This document shows, in pieces, positions 41,710 through 51,440 of a stretch of 56,440 nucleotides of DNA; the first letter of the stretch is position 1; every line of letters starts with the position of its first letter. The notes under the pieces were generated by a model, which saw only the letters and a list, made by a program, of their open reading frames with translations, made no database searches and had not been told where the DNA came from. Source of the stretch: Desulfurococcaceae archaeon AG1 (GTDB lineage Archaea; Thermoproteota; Thermoprotei_A; Sulfolobales; AG1); the NCBI GenBank assembly GCA_003116855.1, contig BEWT01000009.1, positions 1 to 56,440 on the forward strand, in the 5' to 3' direction. The position numbers and the translations under genes were made by a program.

Positions 41710-44019
41710 TCATCTTCTAAGAAGCGTTGCTACAGCAGCAACTACTAGCCCTAGTATTGCCAGAGCTATAGCAGCATAGCTATAGCTAAGCTCTGGCTCT
41801 CTAACAGGTGCAGGTGTCTGAACCTCGAATTTAGGCGGTGTTGCAGCTGCTGTCGGCGATCCTGGTGGCGGTGGTGTCGATATAGCTACCGTTACGCCTC
41901 CAACGGTAACCTCGATAGGCTTAACCTCCGGTGCCGGTGCTGGTCCAGGAACACCTACAGGTGCTGCAGTTACTACTCTTATCTCCTGCTTGGCAACACC
42001 AACAGCCTTCCATAGCATTACAGGCATTGAGGCTTCGACGGTAATGGTATAGCTACCCTCTCTCAGTGCTGGCACTGTAGCCTCATAGACACCTCCTCCA
42101 ATGCTCCTGAGAGGTATCTCGAGGCTCACAGGTCCTGTGAGTCTGGCAACGACTGTTATTGCTGGCGATGGCTGGCCAAGAGGATCTAGAGCCCTTACTC
42201 TAAGCGTTAGAGGCTGCCCAGCCTGGATCTGTGCTGGTAGGGCTTCGATACTAACTCTAGGCATCCTCTCGGGAGCTCTGTAGACATACTCAGGATACCA
42301 TACAAGCTCTGCATAGGCAAGCTCCCTCTTTATAAGCGCGAATGGACCGCTACCAACCATTGCGGTCAGTCCAGGTACTGATGGGTGGGGTAGGAGGCTT
42401 ACATCGTCAAGCGGGTTCTGGAGCCTACCATAGATATGCATTGGTAATGGCCTATACTCTGTGAAGGTGTAGAGATCTGGCCAGCCATATTTAGTTAGAT
42501 AGAACTCTATGGTCTTATCATCAACAACGTTTATTCTTGCTAGAGCATCTATGTATGGACCATAGTCCCTCCTCGTCTTTAGCTCTATACCGAACTTCTT
42601 TATAGTAAACTCTATATCCCTAGCTGTGATCGGTACGCCATCATGCCATGTTATCCCATCCCTGAGCTTTATGGTTATCTTTGTGAGAGTCTGTCCTCCT
42701 TCTGTTACTTTCTCAACTTTATAGCTTTCAAAGAGTACAGGGATCCTTGGCTCAGCATATATGTCCTCAGGTCTTACAACATAACCATAGGTGTATACTC
42801 TGAATATAGCGTCAGCTTCGGTGGCCCATAGATATATTGTTGGGTTTAGTGTTGTTATATCTACTGTGAAGTAATACCTAAGCGTTCCACCAAATGGTTT
42901 GTCCTTAAATCTTACAGTGTTCCACCAGAAGTAGCTGAAACCAACAGGATCTTTGAGAGGTGGTGCATAGGCTAGGAGAATAGAGTCCCTATCGATCGCG
43001 CCATTAAATGCCGTTATACCAATGCCTGTATACACAGGGATCCATGGTATTATGTCCGTGAGTATCTCTTGAGCCTTCCACGCGTACTGAAGAGCCTCAT
43101 CTATGGTCTCAGCATAGTAGAACTTGTCAAGTATTTCGTCTAGAGTAGCGTTACTAACCTTCCACTCGTTCCAACCGCCAGGCCTTATCTCCCTGCTGTG
43201 CCAGAAGTAGTACATGAAGAGCGGGAATCTTCCAAAGCTCCACCCTATAACCCATGCCTGGGCAGTTCCGGCCGAGGTTCTTGCATCAAGCTCTCTGCTG
43301 CTCACTGGAGTGACCTTAACCCTAATCCCTACACTCTCTAGCTGTGACTTCCAATACATAGCCTCCCACCAATATGTAGGCGATGTTGCCTCTGGTAGCG
43401 ATAGGATCTCTATCTCTACCGGCTTCATACCCTCTCTCGGGTCGCAGAAGAACCTTGGATTATCGGGGCATGGCTGGAATATGCTTGCTAGGAGCTGTTT
43501 AGCCCTCTCGGGGTTGTATGGGTAGAGCTTTTCGAAATCCGTGTTGGGGTTAACCCATTTACCATATGTTGGGGGCACTATGAAGCTGTTCTTGATAGCA
43601 ATACCCTGTAGAGGTGATTTAGATATTATTTCATCCCTGTTGGTGAGCATGGCTATTGCTTTCCTAACTTCTGGGTATTTGACTGGCCATAGTTCTACGT
43701 TGAAGTGTAGAGATCCTAGAGCTGTTATTGATGCTGTAAATATTATGTGGGCGTCGGGCCTGTTGGTTCTCACCCTCTCGAGATCCCTTGGGAGTACTCC
43801 GAGTATGTCGAACTCGTTAGCCTCGAATGCTAGTAGTCTGACGCTATAGTCCCTCTGCACCGGCATTGTGATCCTATCTATATACGGCCCTATTCTGGGG
43901 TCTTTCTGGGCTGCTTGTGCGCCCACATGGATCGCGAGGGGTCCTGCTAGGCTTAGTAGGAGTCCTGTTATTAGTAAGAACATTGTTGTTTTCAAAAGAA
44001 CCTCTTTTCTTACCACCAT
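41710..44019 (-). CDS. ABC transporter substrate-binding protein, family 5, membrane-anchored
   Basis: This exported binding protein (769 residues) has an N-terminal signal peptide (LLITGLLLSLAGPLAIHVGAQA). The SBP-5 domain covers about 30-620 with WKSQLESVGIRVKVTP and LRDGITWHDGVPITARDIEF, the family signature. Next comes an Ig-like beta domain (about 625-700), then a Pro/Ala/Thr-rich linker and a C-terminal membrane helix ending RR, the usual crenarchaeal anchor to the membrane. The substrate is a peptide or oligosaccharide. It is first in the importer operon. Confidence 0.93.
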   Translation of the reverse strand: MVVRKEVLLKTTMFLLITGLLLSLAGPLAIHVGAQAAQKDPRIGPYIDRITMPVQRDYSVRLLAFEANEFDILGVLPRDLERVRTNRPDAHIIFTASITALGSLHFNVELWPVKYPEVRKAIAMLTNRDEIISKSPLQGIAIKNSFIVPPTYGKWVNPNTDFEKLYPYNPERAKQLLASIFQPCPDNPRFFCDPREGMKPVEIEILSLPEATSPTYWWEAMYWKSQLESVGIRVKVTPVSSRELDARTSAGTAQAWVIGWSFGRFPLFMYYFWHSREIRPGGWNEWKVSNATLDEILDKFYYAETIDEALQYAWKAQEILTDIIPWIPVYTGIGITAFNGAIDRDSILLAYAPPLKDPVGFSYFWWNTVRFKDKPFGGTLRYYFTVDITTLNPTIYLWATEADAIFRVYTYGYVVRPEDIYAEPRIPVLFESYKVEKVTEGGQTLTKITIKLRDGITWHDGVPITARDIEFTIKKFGIELKTRRDYGPYIDALARINVVDDKTIEFYLTKYGWPDLYTFTEYRPLPMHIYGRLQNPLDDVSLLPHPSVPGLTAMVGSGPFALIKRELAYAELVWYPEYVYRAPERMPRVSIEALPAQIQAGQPLTLRVRALDPLGQPSPAITVVARLTGPVSLEIPLRSIGGGVYEATVPALREGSYTITVEASMPVMLWKAVGVAKQEIRVVTAAPVGVPGPAPAPEVKPIEVTVGGVTVAISTPPPPGSPTAAATPPKFEVQTPAPVREPELSYSYAAIALAILGLVVAAVATLLRR

Positions 44020-44116
44020 ATCTACCTCGATAACTAATATCTATCCAAGCTAATAAGCTAATCTATATAAACAGATAATACCTTAATATAAAAAATTTGA
44101 TAGATTTACTTTATAG

Positions 44117-45241
44117 TTACTTCTTCCTTACAAAACCAGTTATGCCGAAGCCTATCAGCATAACTACTGCAACCACTGCGAGGGCTAGCTGTGCAGTTGA
44201 CAGGGCTGAGCTTATGGAGTCTAGTCTCGTGTTTATAGTTGAGCTCACGTTACTTATCTGGGCACCGATCATTCGGGATAGGCTCTCTATCTTGTTATTG
44301 GTATCTGTAATGCTCTTATCAAGGGCTACTAGGTATGAGTTGATCGTATTGCTATAGTTGCCCAGAGCCGTTGCAAGGCTCCTTATAGAGGCCTCGTTAG
44401 TCCTTATAGCCTCTGCAGCAGATTCAACAGACCTCTCAAGAGCAGAGATCCTTGCAGCTGCTGATGATAGGTTACCCTCGATCCCCGAGAGCCTTCTCTC
44501 AAGTGAGAGCCTGGCCTGATCCTGTCTAGCGACTAGCACAGCTATAGCTTGCGAGATCAGTCCAGAGCTATCCCTAGCGACTGACTCATAGATCTCGAGG
44601 GCAGTCTCAACATCCCCCGCATCGTAGAGAGCAACATCAGCCCTATCAAAGGATGCTGAGATGCTGTCGAGCATCGATCTTAGCTCAGGCATGGGGGCTC
44701 CTCCAACAGCCTCTAGAACAGCTAACAGGGCTCTGGCATTTTCAAGCCTCACCTGAGCCTCCATCCTAGCCCTATCCACTACTGTGTGATCCAGAATCGT
44801 TACCGGGAATCTATAGGTATAGAAAGTAGCATTCGCACCCCCAGGTACTAGAGTGATTGAGATAGCAAGCTCACCCCTACCAGCAACAGCTCCAAACGGT
44901 ATCGGAACCCTGGCTACGAGCAGGTTGCTTATCTCGTATGTCACGTTACCAACAGTCTTGCTTACTGGCGATATGGGGACGATCCATGCCAGTGGTGTGG
45001 AGGTGACTATACCTGCTGAGAGGTTTGCAAAGCCGCTTAGAGAGGTTACAGCAGTGCCTGGGGGTGTGTAGACATACACCGTAACCTCGATCCACTGGTA
45101 ACCTCTATACACCGTGGTTCTGCTTAGATCCACGGCAACGACTCTCGGCATCTCAGCAGCCTGGGCCTCAGCTCTCCAGGGTAGGAGGATTGTTGAAAAG
45201 GCTATTAGGAGTACCAGAACTAACACTAACCCTCTATACAT
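44117..45241 (-). CDS. Exported coiled-coil protein with C-terminal membrane anchor
   Basis: This 374-residue protein has a signal peptide ending near AEAQA, a beta-rich domain to about residue 150, then long helices with heptads from about 205 to 335 (RLSGIEGNLSSAAARISALERSV), a membrane helix at about 345-368 and a KK end. The layout suggests an S-layer stalk or a surface scaffold, comparable in plan to anchored S-layer subunits; I see no specific family motif. It is upstream of the importer operon on the same strand, about 100 bases away. Confidence 0.75.
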   Translation of the reverse strand: MYRGLVLVLVLLIAFSTILLPWRAEAQAAEMPRVVAVDLSRTTVYRGYQWIEVTVYVYTPPGTAVTSLSGFANLSAGIVTSTPLAWIVPISPVSKTVGNVTYEISNLLVARVPIPFGAVAGRGELAISITLVPGGANATFYTYRFPVTILDHTVVDRARMEAQVRLENARALLAVLEAVGGAPMPELRSMLDSISASFDRADVALYDAGDVETALEIYESVARDSSGLISQAIAVLVARQDQARLSLERRLSGIEGNLSSAAARISALERSVESAAEAIRTNEASIRSLATALGNYSNTINSYLVALDKSITDTNNKIESLSRMIGAQISNVSSTINTRLDSISSALSTAQLALAVVAVVMLIGFGITGFVRKK

Positions 45242-45506
45242 TTAATCAACACCACCATGAATATCTAACAAAAGTATATAAGTATTTTGACACTCCATGT
45301 TAACCATAAAATATCATTAATAATCCCATAATCACTAGCAACTATACCCCCGCCCCTATAGCTAGTCTCATCACCGATCACCGGGTAAGTGATCCTCATA
45401 AAATCGCTTACTAACTACTCATAGATATCAAGATCTATAAGAGATCTTGTAGGAATGGCTTGGCGAAAAGCGGGATCAGCAGGTTGTGACACAAATACCA
45501 AGAACC

Positions 45507-45983
45507 TCATGACTCAGAAATCCTTGATAATAAGATCCTGAGGAGCATAATACCCCCCGAGAGACCGAATATGAAGGATAATGCCGAGAGCCATACATAC
45601 CTATAGGCTAGGTATTCAATACCCCCCTCAATATTTATAGAGCATCCCGGGCTCTTGGGGATAGATATTATCGCGGCCGTATCGTTCACAGGCAGTTTAG
45701 AGACCTTCAGGGGTTCTAGATAGATCTCCCTAGCCTCTTTCATATAGTATATCACAATCCTAGCCCCAACACCGCACGAGAGGTTGGCATAGAGCTCTAT
45801 GTTGAGAACAGCTTTTAACGAACCCTCCAAACCCAGGATCTTCTCCACAAGATCCACCGTCTCCGTATCCATCGAGATCTTTTTGTCAACACGGATCTCA
45901 ACCCTAGCCGGTGTATAGGAGATCGGGATAAGGATCACCGATACTATCAGAAGAACTATAGCCACTAAAAGCACCCTCCTCAA
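45507..45983 (-). CDS. Small membrane protein with an exterior domain, unknown
   Basis: This 158-residue protein has a membrane helix at about 4-22, an extracytoplasmic domain of about 100 residues with two cysteines (NLSCGVG and SPGCSINIEG) that could form a disulfide, and a second helix at about 130-152. I recognise no family. It stands alone between the coiled-coil gene and the wHTH gene, with AT-rich gaps on both sides. Confidence 0.6.
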   Translation of the reverse strand: MRRVLLVAIVLLIVSVILIPISYTPARVEIRVDKKISMDTETVDLVEKILGLEGSLKAVLNIELYANLSCGVGARIVIYYMKEAREIYLEPLKVSKLPVNDTAAIISIPKSPGCSINIEGGIEYLAYRYVWLSALSFIFGLSGGIMLLRILLSRISES

Positions 45984-46134
45984 AACCCTGCAAGCCCGGA
46001 TCTAGATATGCTGGGGAGTATATAGCTGTAGAGCACAAGCCCGCTAGATCTCTAGAGGCAGGATAGATACGTTACCAAAAAATAGTAACGCAGTCCCAGG
46101 AGGCTATCGATGTAGAGAGCCATAGGGACTTTCC

Positions 46135-46383
46135 TCATTTCTCTACAATAGTTAGGAGTAGTTTTCTTGACACGGGGTCGGGTTTTTTGGTAATCCTGCC
46201 GGATCTAACCATCTCGGCTACTGTCTTTCTAAGACATCTCGAATCCATATATATGCCCTCTCTCTCCAGCTCTTCTCTTAAGGAGTCGAAGCTCATGCTC
46301 CCCTTGATCCTCAGGAGGTTTAGGATCTTCTCCCCAAGATCCCCATAGATCTTGTAGTACTCGGAGCATTTGGAGAGGCTCAA
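46135..46383 (-). CDS. Small winged-helix-like protein
   Basis: This 82-residue protein has the pattern of a winged helix: GEKILNLLRIKGSMSFDSLREELEREG (helices 1-2), LRKTVAEMVRSGRITKKPDP (recognition helix and wing), then a final strand. Its start overlaps the stop of the UPF0282 gene (ATGA), so the two are coupled. It probably binds DNA or RNA; the partner is unknown. Confidence 0.7.
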   Translation of the reverse strand: MSLSKCSEYYKIYGDLGEKILNLLRIKGSMSFDSLREELEREGIYMDSRCLRKTVAEMVRSGRITKKPDPVSRKLLLTIVEK

Positions 46384-47327
46384 TCCTCATCCTCCCTAGA
46401 TCCTCTGAAAAGCTCTAGGTAATCCTCTGGCGGGGGTTCTGTCTCAAAAAGCTCTTTCCTCCTAGCCTCGAGGAGATCTTCGGATCTTCCGAGAAGATCT
46501 GCGTATGTCTCCACCACAACCCCTTTTCTCGAGGCCAGGCTCAGAATCTCTGATAGCTTCTCCCTCCACTCGAGGATCCTGAGGGTGTGGTGTGTTATGA
46601 TCAGCTTCTCGAGATAACCCCCACCAACGATCTTGGCTAGGCCCTTTATACCTAGCTCTATATCCTCTTCAGAGAATACATGGGATAGGTAGAATGGGGG
46701 TCCTCCTATCACGAGAACATCGGGCTTGATACTGTTAGCATGATCAACTGCTCCCTGATACATAGGCCCCTGGACATCGGGCATAAAGAGGAGCTTGAGA
46801 TCGCCATCATCTATGGCTATCGAGACAACCCTGCCGGTTCTTGAATTCTCGGGACCGTGGGGAAGGGATCTTGAGAGAACAACCCTTGTAGACCCGATCT
46901 CGAGGGTTTTCCCATCGGCATATATTATTTCCCTAGCTATGCTTCTTATAGCTTTCAATAACCCGTAGTATCTCCTCCTCTGGCTATAGTTAAGATCCTT
47001 TGGATCTTTTAACAACACCACCTTACCCCTATAAACATTAACATACGTATCACTCCCAGTACCCATATAGATGCTCTCATAAGGAACCGTGAAGTGATCC
47101 CTGTGATAGTGGCTTATAAAAACATGTGTTGAGAGGGATAGATAGTGATCGAGAACCCTCCTAAGCTCCAAAACCCTCGAAATCTCCCTAGGATGGGGCG
47201 GAAGTCCAAATCTCCTGGGTGCAAGGCTTATCCCGGGATCCAGAAGGATCCTGAGATCATGTGTCTCAACATACATAGCAACAGATCTCACACCAAGACT
47301 CTCCTCAGCTATCGGAACGAACCTCAA
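46380..47327 (-). CDS. UPF0282-family metallo-beta-lactamase-fold protein
   Basis: This 315-residue archaeal MBL-fold hydrolase carries the metal motif FISHYHRDHFT, the HxHxDH signature, the ligand His in LPHGPE, and the Asp in LFMPDVQGP; IITHHTLRI supplies the last His. The N-terminus RFVPIAEESLGVRSVAMYVET is typical of UPF0282. The substrate of this family is not known to me; nucleic acid processing is possible, though the beta-CASP domain is missing. Confidence 0.9.
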   Translation of the reverse strand: MRFVPIAEESLGVRSVAMYVETHDLRILLDPGISLAPRRFGLPPHPREISRVLELRRVLDHYLSLSTHVFISHYHRDHFTVPYESIYMGTGSDTYVNVYRGKVVLLKDPKDLNYSQRRRYYGLLKAIRSIAREIIYADGKTLEIGSTRVVLSRSLPHGPENSRTGRVVSIAIDDGDLKLLFMPDVQGPMYQGAVDHANSIKPDVLVIGGPPFYLSHVFSEEDIELGIKGLAKIVGGGYLEKLIITHHTLRILEWREKLSEILSLASRKGVVVETYADLLGRSEDLLEARRKELFETEPPPEDYLELFRGSREDED

Positions 47328-47484
47328 GGAACCTCAAATAATACTAATCCAGAGAGATATATCTCCAACACCACTAACCCTATTCACCTCTACTAAGAGA
47401 TCATCCACCAAACAGTCTGGAGTAGGTGAAAACCGCCTGGCTGTGATATTTATAACTATCTAGGCTTAGTAGTGGGGGAGCGGT

Positions 47485-47760
47485 TTGGGGGAGAGGGATT
47501 CCCGTAAAACAAAGATTCCCGCATCGCTTCTCATGATCCTTGGTCTAGTCCTGCTCATCATACCATTCGTGATAGCCCTTATATTTTTCTTCGTTTTCGA
47601 GCCACCCATACCCACGTTTAAGGGCAACCTTAACGAGGCTCTGGTTGATGCTAGCTTCAGCCTCATATCAATAGCATCCAGGCTAGCCTTTCTAGGTATA
47701 GCTGTGTGGGTCGGCTCAATAATCCTTAGAAATGCTGTGGAGCTCATGAGGGGCGGTTGA
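47485..47760 (+). CDS. Small membrane protein, first of a three-gene group
   Basis: This 91-residue protein has a basic N-terminus, two membrane helices (about 13-38 and 58-82) and a short exterior loop. The start is TTG, four bases after GGGGGAG. It ends in TGATG, overlapping the next start. No family recognised. The three tightly linked membrane proteins probably form one complex. Confidence 0.6.
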   Translation: MGERDSRKTKIPASLLMILGLVLLIIPFVIALIFFFVFEPPIPTFKGNLNEALVDASFSLISIASRLAFLGIAVWVGSIILRNAVELMRGG

Positions 47761-48146
47761 TGAGGGGTTTTCTCAACGTTGTTTTCACCCTCCTAGTCTC
47801 TGGAGTAGCCCTTATAGCCCTATCACCTATAATTGTACTCTCGCTCGAGATATACCAGGACCCGCTTACCATTGGTGTTGTGTGCATTGTTAGTGGCGAT
47901 AAGGTGATCGCTGTAGCATGGTATAAGGGCTCCTTAAGAATAGGTGATGCAACACTATCGGCTAGTATAGATAACACCACCATAGGATCCTCATGGGGGG
48001 AGGAGATCTCTAGGAACAGAAACCTAACACTCGAAGCAACGATCCCAGAGGGTCTGAGAGGCAAGAAGGATCTTGTTATAAGCCTCTCAATAAAGATCGA
48101 GAACCTATATAGAGCAGGCGTTGTTCTCAAAGGGTGCTTAGGATGA
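47760..48146 (+). CDS. Membrane-anchored beta-rich exterior protein, unknown
   Basis: This 128-residue protein has one N-terminal membrane helix, then an exterior beta domain with two cysteines (VVCIVSGD and the C-terminal KGCLG). The ATG overlaps the stop of the gene before (TGATG), and the end overlaps the gene after by 13 bases. The plan recalls LEA-14/pilin-like exterior domains but I see no diagnostic motif. Confidence 0.6.
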   Translation: MRGFLNVVFTLLVSGVALIALSPIIVLSLEIYQDPLTIGVVCIVSGDKVIAVAWYKGSLRIGDATLSASIDNTTIGSSWGEEISRNRNLTLEATIPEGLRGKKDLVISLSIKIENLYRAGVVLKGCLG

Positions 48147-48604
48147 GAAGACGCCAGATCCTCGGGGAGATCGTTGCAGGACTAGCAATGGGAGCGGTAT
48201 ATTATGTAATATATATAATCCTCTTTCCACAGCTCCACAGGCTCCTCGGCGCAGAGGGTATATCAAGAGAACCTGTGATTGATACAGCATTAGCAGGGTT
48301 TTTCCTAGCAATAGGGGCTATAGCGAGCGTTACGAGAGGCACTATATATAGTTTTATCCTAAGCGCCCTCCTAAAGATCCTGGGGCTCCTCGCATATCTC
48401 TTCCTCGTAAGCAACAAGCCCCTCTCGATCACAAACACTATAGCAGGATATAGCGTCACAATATCAATCAACCCGGATCCAGTGATCTTCGTAGCCTCGA
48501 TCTGGACGCTGGCAACAATACTTATAGATATACTAGCAATGATAGAGAGACTAAGACCAGGCATCCCAGGAGCCCTCACCTACCTCAGAGAAGCCCTCAG
48601 CTAG
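48134..48604 (+). CDS. Polytopic membrane protein, unknown
   Basis: This 156-residue protein has four membrane helices: about 10-28, 49-66, 70-95 and 115-135. The N-terminus MLRMRRRQ is basic, pointing to a cytoplasmic start. It is third in the operon with the two small membrane proteins before it. No family recognised. It is convergent with the oxidase operon; a shared terminator lies between them. Confidence 0.6.
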   Translation: MLRMRRRQILGEIVAGLAMGAVYYVIYIILFPQLHRLLGAEGISREPVIDTALAGFFLAIGAIASVTRGTIYSFILSALLKILGLLAYLFLVSNKPLSITNTIAGYSVTISINPDPVIFVASIWTLATILIDILAMIERLRPGIPGALTYLREALS

Positions 48605-48635
48605 CACGCGGCACTGGAATTATTGTTAAGCTAGG

Positions 48636-48650
48636 TAAAAAAGCTTTTTA
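48636..48650. terminator. Bidirectional A/T-run terminator
   Basis: TAAAAAAGCTTTTTA lies between two convergent transcripts. It gives a T run on each strand and so can end both the membrane-protein operon on the plus strand and the oxidase operon on the minus strand. Confidence 0.55.
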
Positions 48651-48660
48651 ATGATACGGA

Positions 48661-50325
48661 TTACCAGAATGGTGGTTGGAATCCTAGCCTGAGGAAGCTA
48701 TAGAAGTATAGGGCTAGCATTATCACTACAAGGAATATGATCACTATTACGAGGGAGCCCATCTTAGAGGTTTTTGCACCCTCTTTAACAATGATTGCTG
48801 ATATAAGACCTGATGTGAGCTCACCAGGATCAGTTGACCTCCTGCCCGCAAGAACTGTGAATAGCATGAGCACTACCCATAAGGCGCCAGAGGCTATCCA
48901 TATAGCAGCACCAACCACAAGCAGTGTTGCTGGTCCCCACCACTCAGGCTTCATGAGCTCAGGAAGCACGAGGGTCCTCCTAGGAGATCCAAGCCATCCC
49001 AGGATAGCCATTGATATGGCTAGTATCAATATGCCTATGAATGCCGTGTAAACCTGAATCGTAGCAAGCCTAGTGCTGATAAGCCTCCTGAGGGTGAGGA
49101 GAGGCACAACATAGTAGGATAGGGCCATGAAGGCTAGCGTCGTCCCACCAACCACGGTTAGGTGGAAGTGTGCGGGAACCCACATTGTGTTGTGGAACAA
49201 CAGGTTTGGCTGGAGCGTTGTTTGTGGCTGGGCTATAACGCCTCCTATGCCGAAGAGGAGCATTGAGAGCAGGAGACCCGCTACTCCGGGGTTTCTCCAC
49301 GGGATCTTGGCTAGCCATCCGAAGAGCCCTGTATGTCCTGCTGCTCTGAGCGTTGCTTCGAGACCGCCTAGCAGTGCTAGTGCGTGGAGCATTGATGGTA
49401 CTGAGAGGAAATGTGATCCCACGCTACCGCTAGCCTGTTTCAGATAGACTGAGAAGCCTGGATCCACCAATATGTGATGTCCTATCCCCGGGACGACGAA
49501 TAATGTGTAGAGTGCGAAAGCTATTCTAGCGTATCTCTCGTTAACAAACCTGGCAGCGGTATATCCAGTGGCTAGTGTAAGCAACGCATACCATACTGCA
49601 ACCATTGCTGTTACATTAACATACTGTGCATTATGCCCTAGGCCCCAGAAGAACCATCTATAGAACATAACATCTATACTCTCCACCAACCCAAGCCTCC
49701 AAACGAATGTGGTTAATAACGCTACCGCTCCGTGGGTAACAACAGTAAGCCCTATTATTGCTGCTATCGCTGCACCCCAGGTGACTAGCGGTAGGTGTCC
49801 TTTGTATGTGCCTTCAACCCTTGCTTTATAGAGTGTTAGGAAGAAGAGTATAAGGGCTACGAATACTCCTAGAGCGAATAATATATAGCCTAGATAGAAC
49901 AGCGGATGAGCAGCCATGGGTGGATAGGCTGTGAACATAACCGTAGCATTGCCTGTAAACACTGTAACGTTCACCACCAGCCAGCCTATAAGCATTAGTG
50001 TAAATGCTAGCCAACCGATCCTAGAGCTATATATGGATGTGTTGAGAAGCACTGTTGATACGAAGTATACTAGAGCTACCTCGAACCAGAGGATCCAGAA
50101 GATAAGCATATTGAAACCATGAGCTGTTAGCCAGATATAATACTGCTCAGGATCTTTCACAAGGATCGTTGAGCCTCTCGAGAAGCCCACAAAGATCGCA
50201 GCTATACCCCCGATCACTATCGATAGGAGGGCCATGACAAAGTTAGCGATAATAAGCCTCTGGGTTGGTAGATGAACCCTTAAGCCCGTCACGGGGCATG
50301 TTCTGAAAAGCCCTGGAAGCACCAT
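48661..50325 (-). CDS. Haem-copper oxidase subunit I (B/ba3-type cytochrome c oxidase)
   Basis: This is the catalytic subunit of a terminal oxidase that reduces O2 to water and pumps protons. About 13 membrane helices are visible. WLTAHGFNMLIFWILWF carries the low-spin haem His; the CuB/Tyr helix is GLGHNAQYVNVTAMVAVWY; HHILVD follows with CuB His ligands; MWVPAHFHLTVVGG carries the high-spin and low-spin haem ligands. The B-type assignment rests on the short subunit II and overall length (554). ATG at 50325 follows GGTGAT; an upstream in-frame ATG at 50340 overlaps subunit II. Confidence 0.93.
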   Translation of the reverse strand: MVLPGLFRTCPVTGLRVHLPTQRLIIANFVMALLSIVIGGIAAIFVGFSRGSTILVKDPEQYYIWLTAHGFNMLIFWILWFEVALVYFVSTVLLNTSIYSSRIGWLAFTLMLIGWLVVNVTVFTGNATVMFTAYPPMAAHPLFYLGYILFALGVFVALILFFLTLYKARVEGTYKGHLPLVTWGAAIAAIIGLTVVTHGAVALLTTFVWRLGLVESIDVMFYRWFFWGLGHNAQYVNVTAMVAVWYALLTLATGYTAARFVNERYARIAFALYTLFVVPGIGHHILVDPGFSVYLKQASGSVGSHFLSVPSMLHALALLGGLEATLRAAGHTGLFGWLAKIPWRNPGVAGLLLSMLLFGIGGVIAQPQTTLQPNLLFHNTMWVPAHFHLTVVGGTTLAFMALSYYVVPLLTLRRLISTRLATIQVYTAFIGILILAISMAILGWLGSPRRTLVLPELMKPEWWGPATLLVVGAAIWIASGALWVVLMLFTVLAGRRSTDPGELTSGLISAIIVKEGAKTSKMGSLVIVIIFLVVIMLALYFYSFLRLGFQPPFW

Positions 50326-50329
50326 CATA

Positions 50330-50860
50330 TCACCCCACAACCCTTATCCTCCCAATCATGTTCGCATGCCCTATGCCGCAGAACTCGTTACATCTGATCT
50401 CGTACTCGCCTGGCTTGTCAAACTTAACGTGGATTACATAAGCCATGCCAGGCATGACCATAACATTATACACAACATCCCCAGGCCCTATAATGCTCAG
50501 CCCGTGAAGAACGTCGGGGCTTGAGACCCAGATCCTATATGTAACACCAGCCTTGAGTATAAGTTCCGACGGAATCCAGGTGAATCTCACAGCAGCCAAG
50601 TAGATATCTGTTCCCTCGGGCACAACCTTACCGCTATAGGTTCTGGAGAACTCCATAGCCTTTGAGAGAAACTCTCTAGGATCAGCCTCGACAGCTATTG
50701 AGGGAACCTGGTGGGATCTATCGATGAAGTGCCAAGCAATAGTGGTACCAGCCAGGGTTAATGCGACGATGAAGGCTAAAGCGATCCAGATCTTCTCCTC
50801 CCTGGTAAGAGGTTTATACCACTCCTCAATAGATCTAGGGAAGATCGTCATCCAACTCAC
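50330..50860 (-). CDS. Haem-copper oxidase subunit II with CuA site
   Basis: This 176-residue subunit has one N-terminal membrane helix (about 24-46) and a cupredoxin domain outside. The CuA ligands are present: His in SPDVLHGLSI and the loop CNEFCGIGHANM with two Cys, the second His and Met. The single helix and short length match subunit II of ba3 oxidases. It lies between the small subunit and subunit I. CuA implies a soluble or anchored electron donor (blue copper or cytochrome c), none of which is in the window. Confidence 0.95.
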   Translation of the reverse strand: MSWMTIFPRSIEEWYKPLTREEKIWIALAFIVALTLAGTTIAWHFIDRSHQVPSIAVEADPREFLSKAMEFSRTYSGKVVPEGTDIYLAAVRFTWIPSELILKAGVTYRIWVSSPDVLHGLSIIGPGDVVYNVMVMPGMAYVIHVKFDKPGEYEIRCNEFCGIGHANMIGRIRVVG

Positions 50861-50861
50861 C

Positions 50862-51056
50862 CTACCTAGGCGTCATACCTGAAGGAATGTGCATAACAGA
50901 GCTCTCAATCATAGCCCAGACACCATATACCATCGCTATAACGAAGATCAATATAGCCCAGAGCCACAGATTATCGAGTAGATATGCAGTCACAGGGATC
51001 TTTGATGCCTTCTCACCAGAAGATCTAGTACTCTTCACAAAAGGCACTATAGACAC
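50862..51056 (-). CDS. Small single-helix oxidase subunit (subunit IIa-like)
   Basis: This 64-residue protein has one membrane helix (about 29-51: LDNLWLWAILIFVIAMVYGVWAMI) and short polar ends. It stands one base before the subunit II start, first in the oxidase operon. Position and plan fit subunit IIa of ba3 oxidases; sequence conservation in that subunit is too low to be decisive. Confidence 0.65.
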   Translation of the reverse strand: MSIVPFVKSTRSSGEKASKIPVTAYLLDNLWLWAILIFVIAMVYGVWAMIESSVMHIPSGMTPR

Positions 51057-51440
51057 CTCATCCAGTCCTACTCTTTAACGCCTCCTATACAACCCCCACC
51101 TAAAAGTTTAGGATCTCTATCTACTAATAACCATATACAGAAATATAATACGATATACAATAATATATTTATCAATATGTTTCTATAACCCAGCAATAAT
51201 TATATCACCTCTCTATTCATCCAGCCACTCAGAGCATCCAGGGTATTTAGATCTAAGGATTCCCAATCTATGCATAGGTTCTCTCCCAGGACTTCATGGA
51301 TCATGAGCTTATTGAGAGTCTCATAGACAGACACTTAAGAGACGAACAGTAAAGACAAATCCAGTTTTTGTATTACCTGATTATCGTTTTAGATCAGTTC
51401 TTGACTTTACCAGCCCCAGAACCCCTTTCATTGTAAGGCT
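51057..51440. other. Intergenic stretch upstream of the oxidase operon
   Basis: About 380 AT-rich bases hold no supported gene. The oxidase promoter should lie in the first 100 bases, where AATATATTTATC-like sequence offers several TATA boxes. The rest, up to the IS left-end relic at 51441, shows nothing I can name. Confidence 0.5.
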
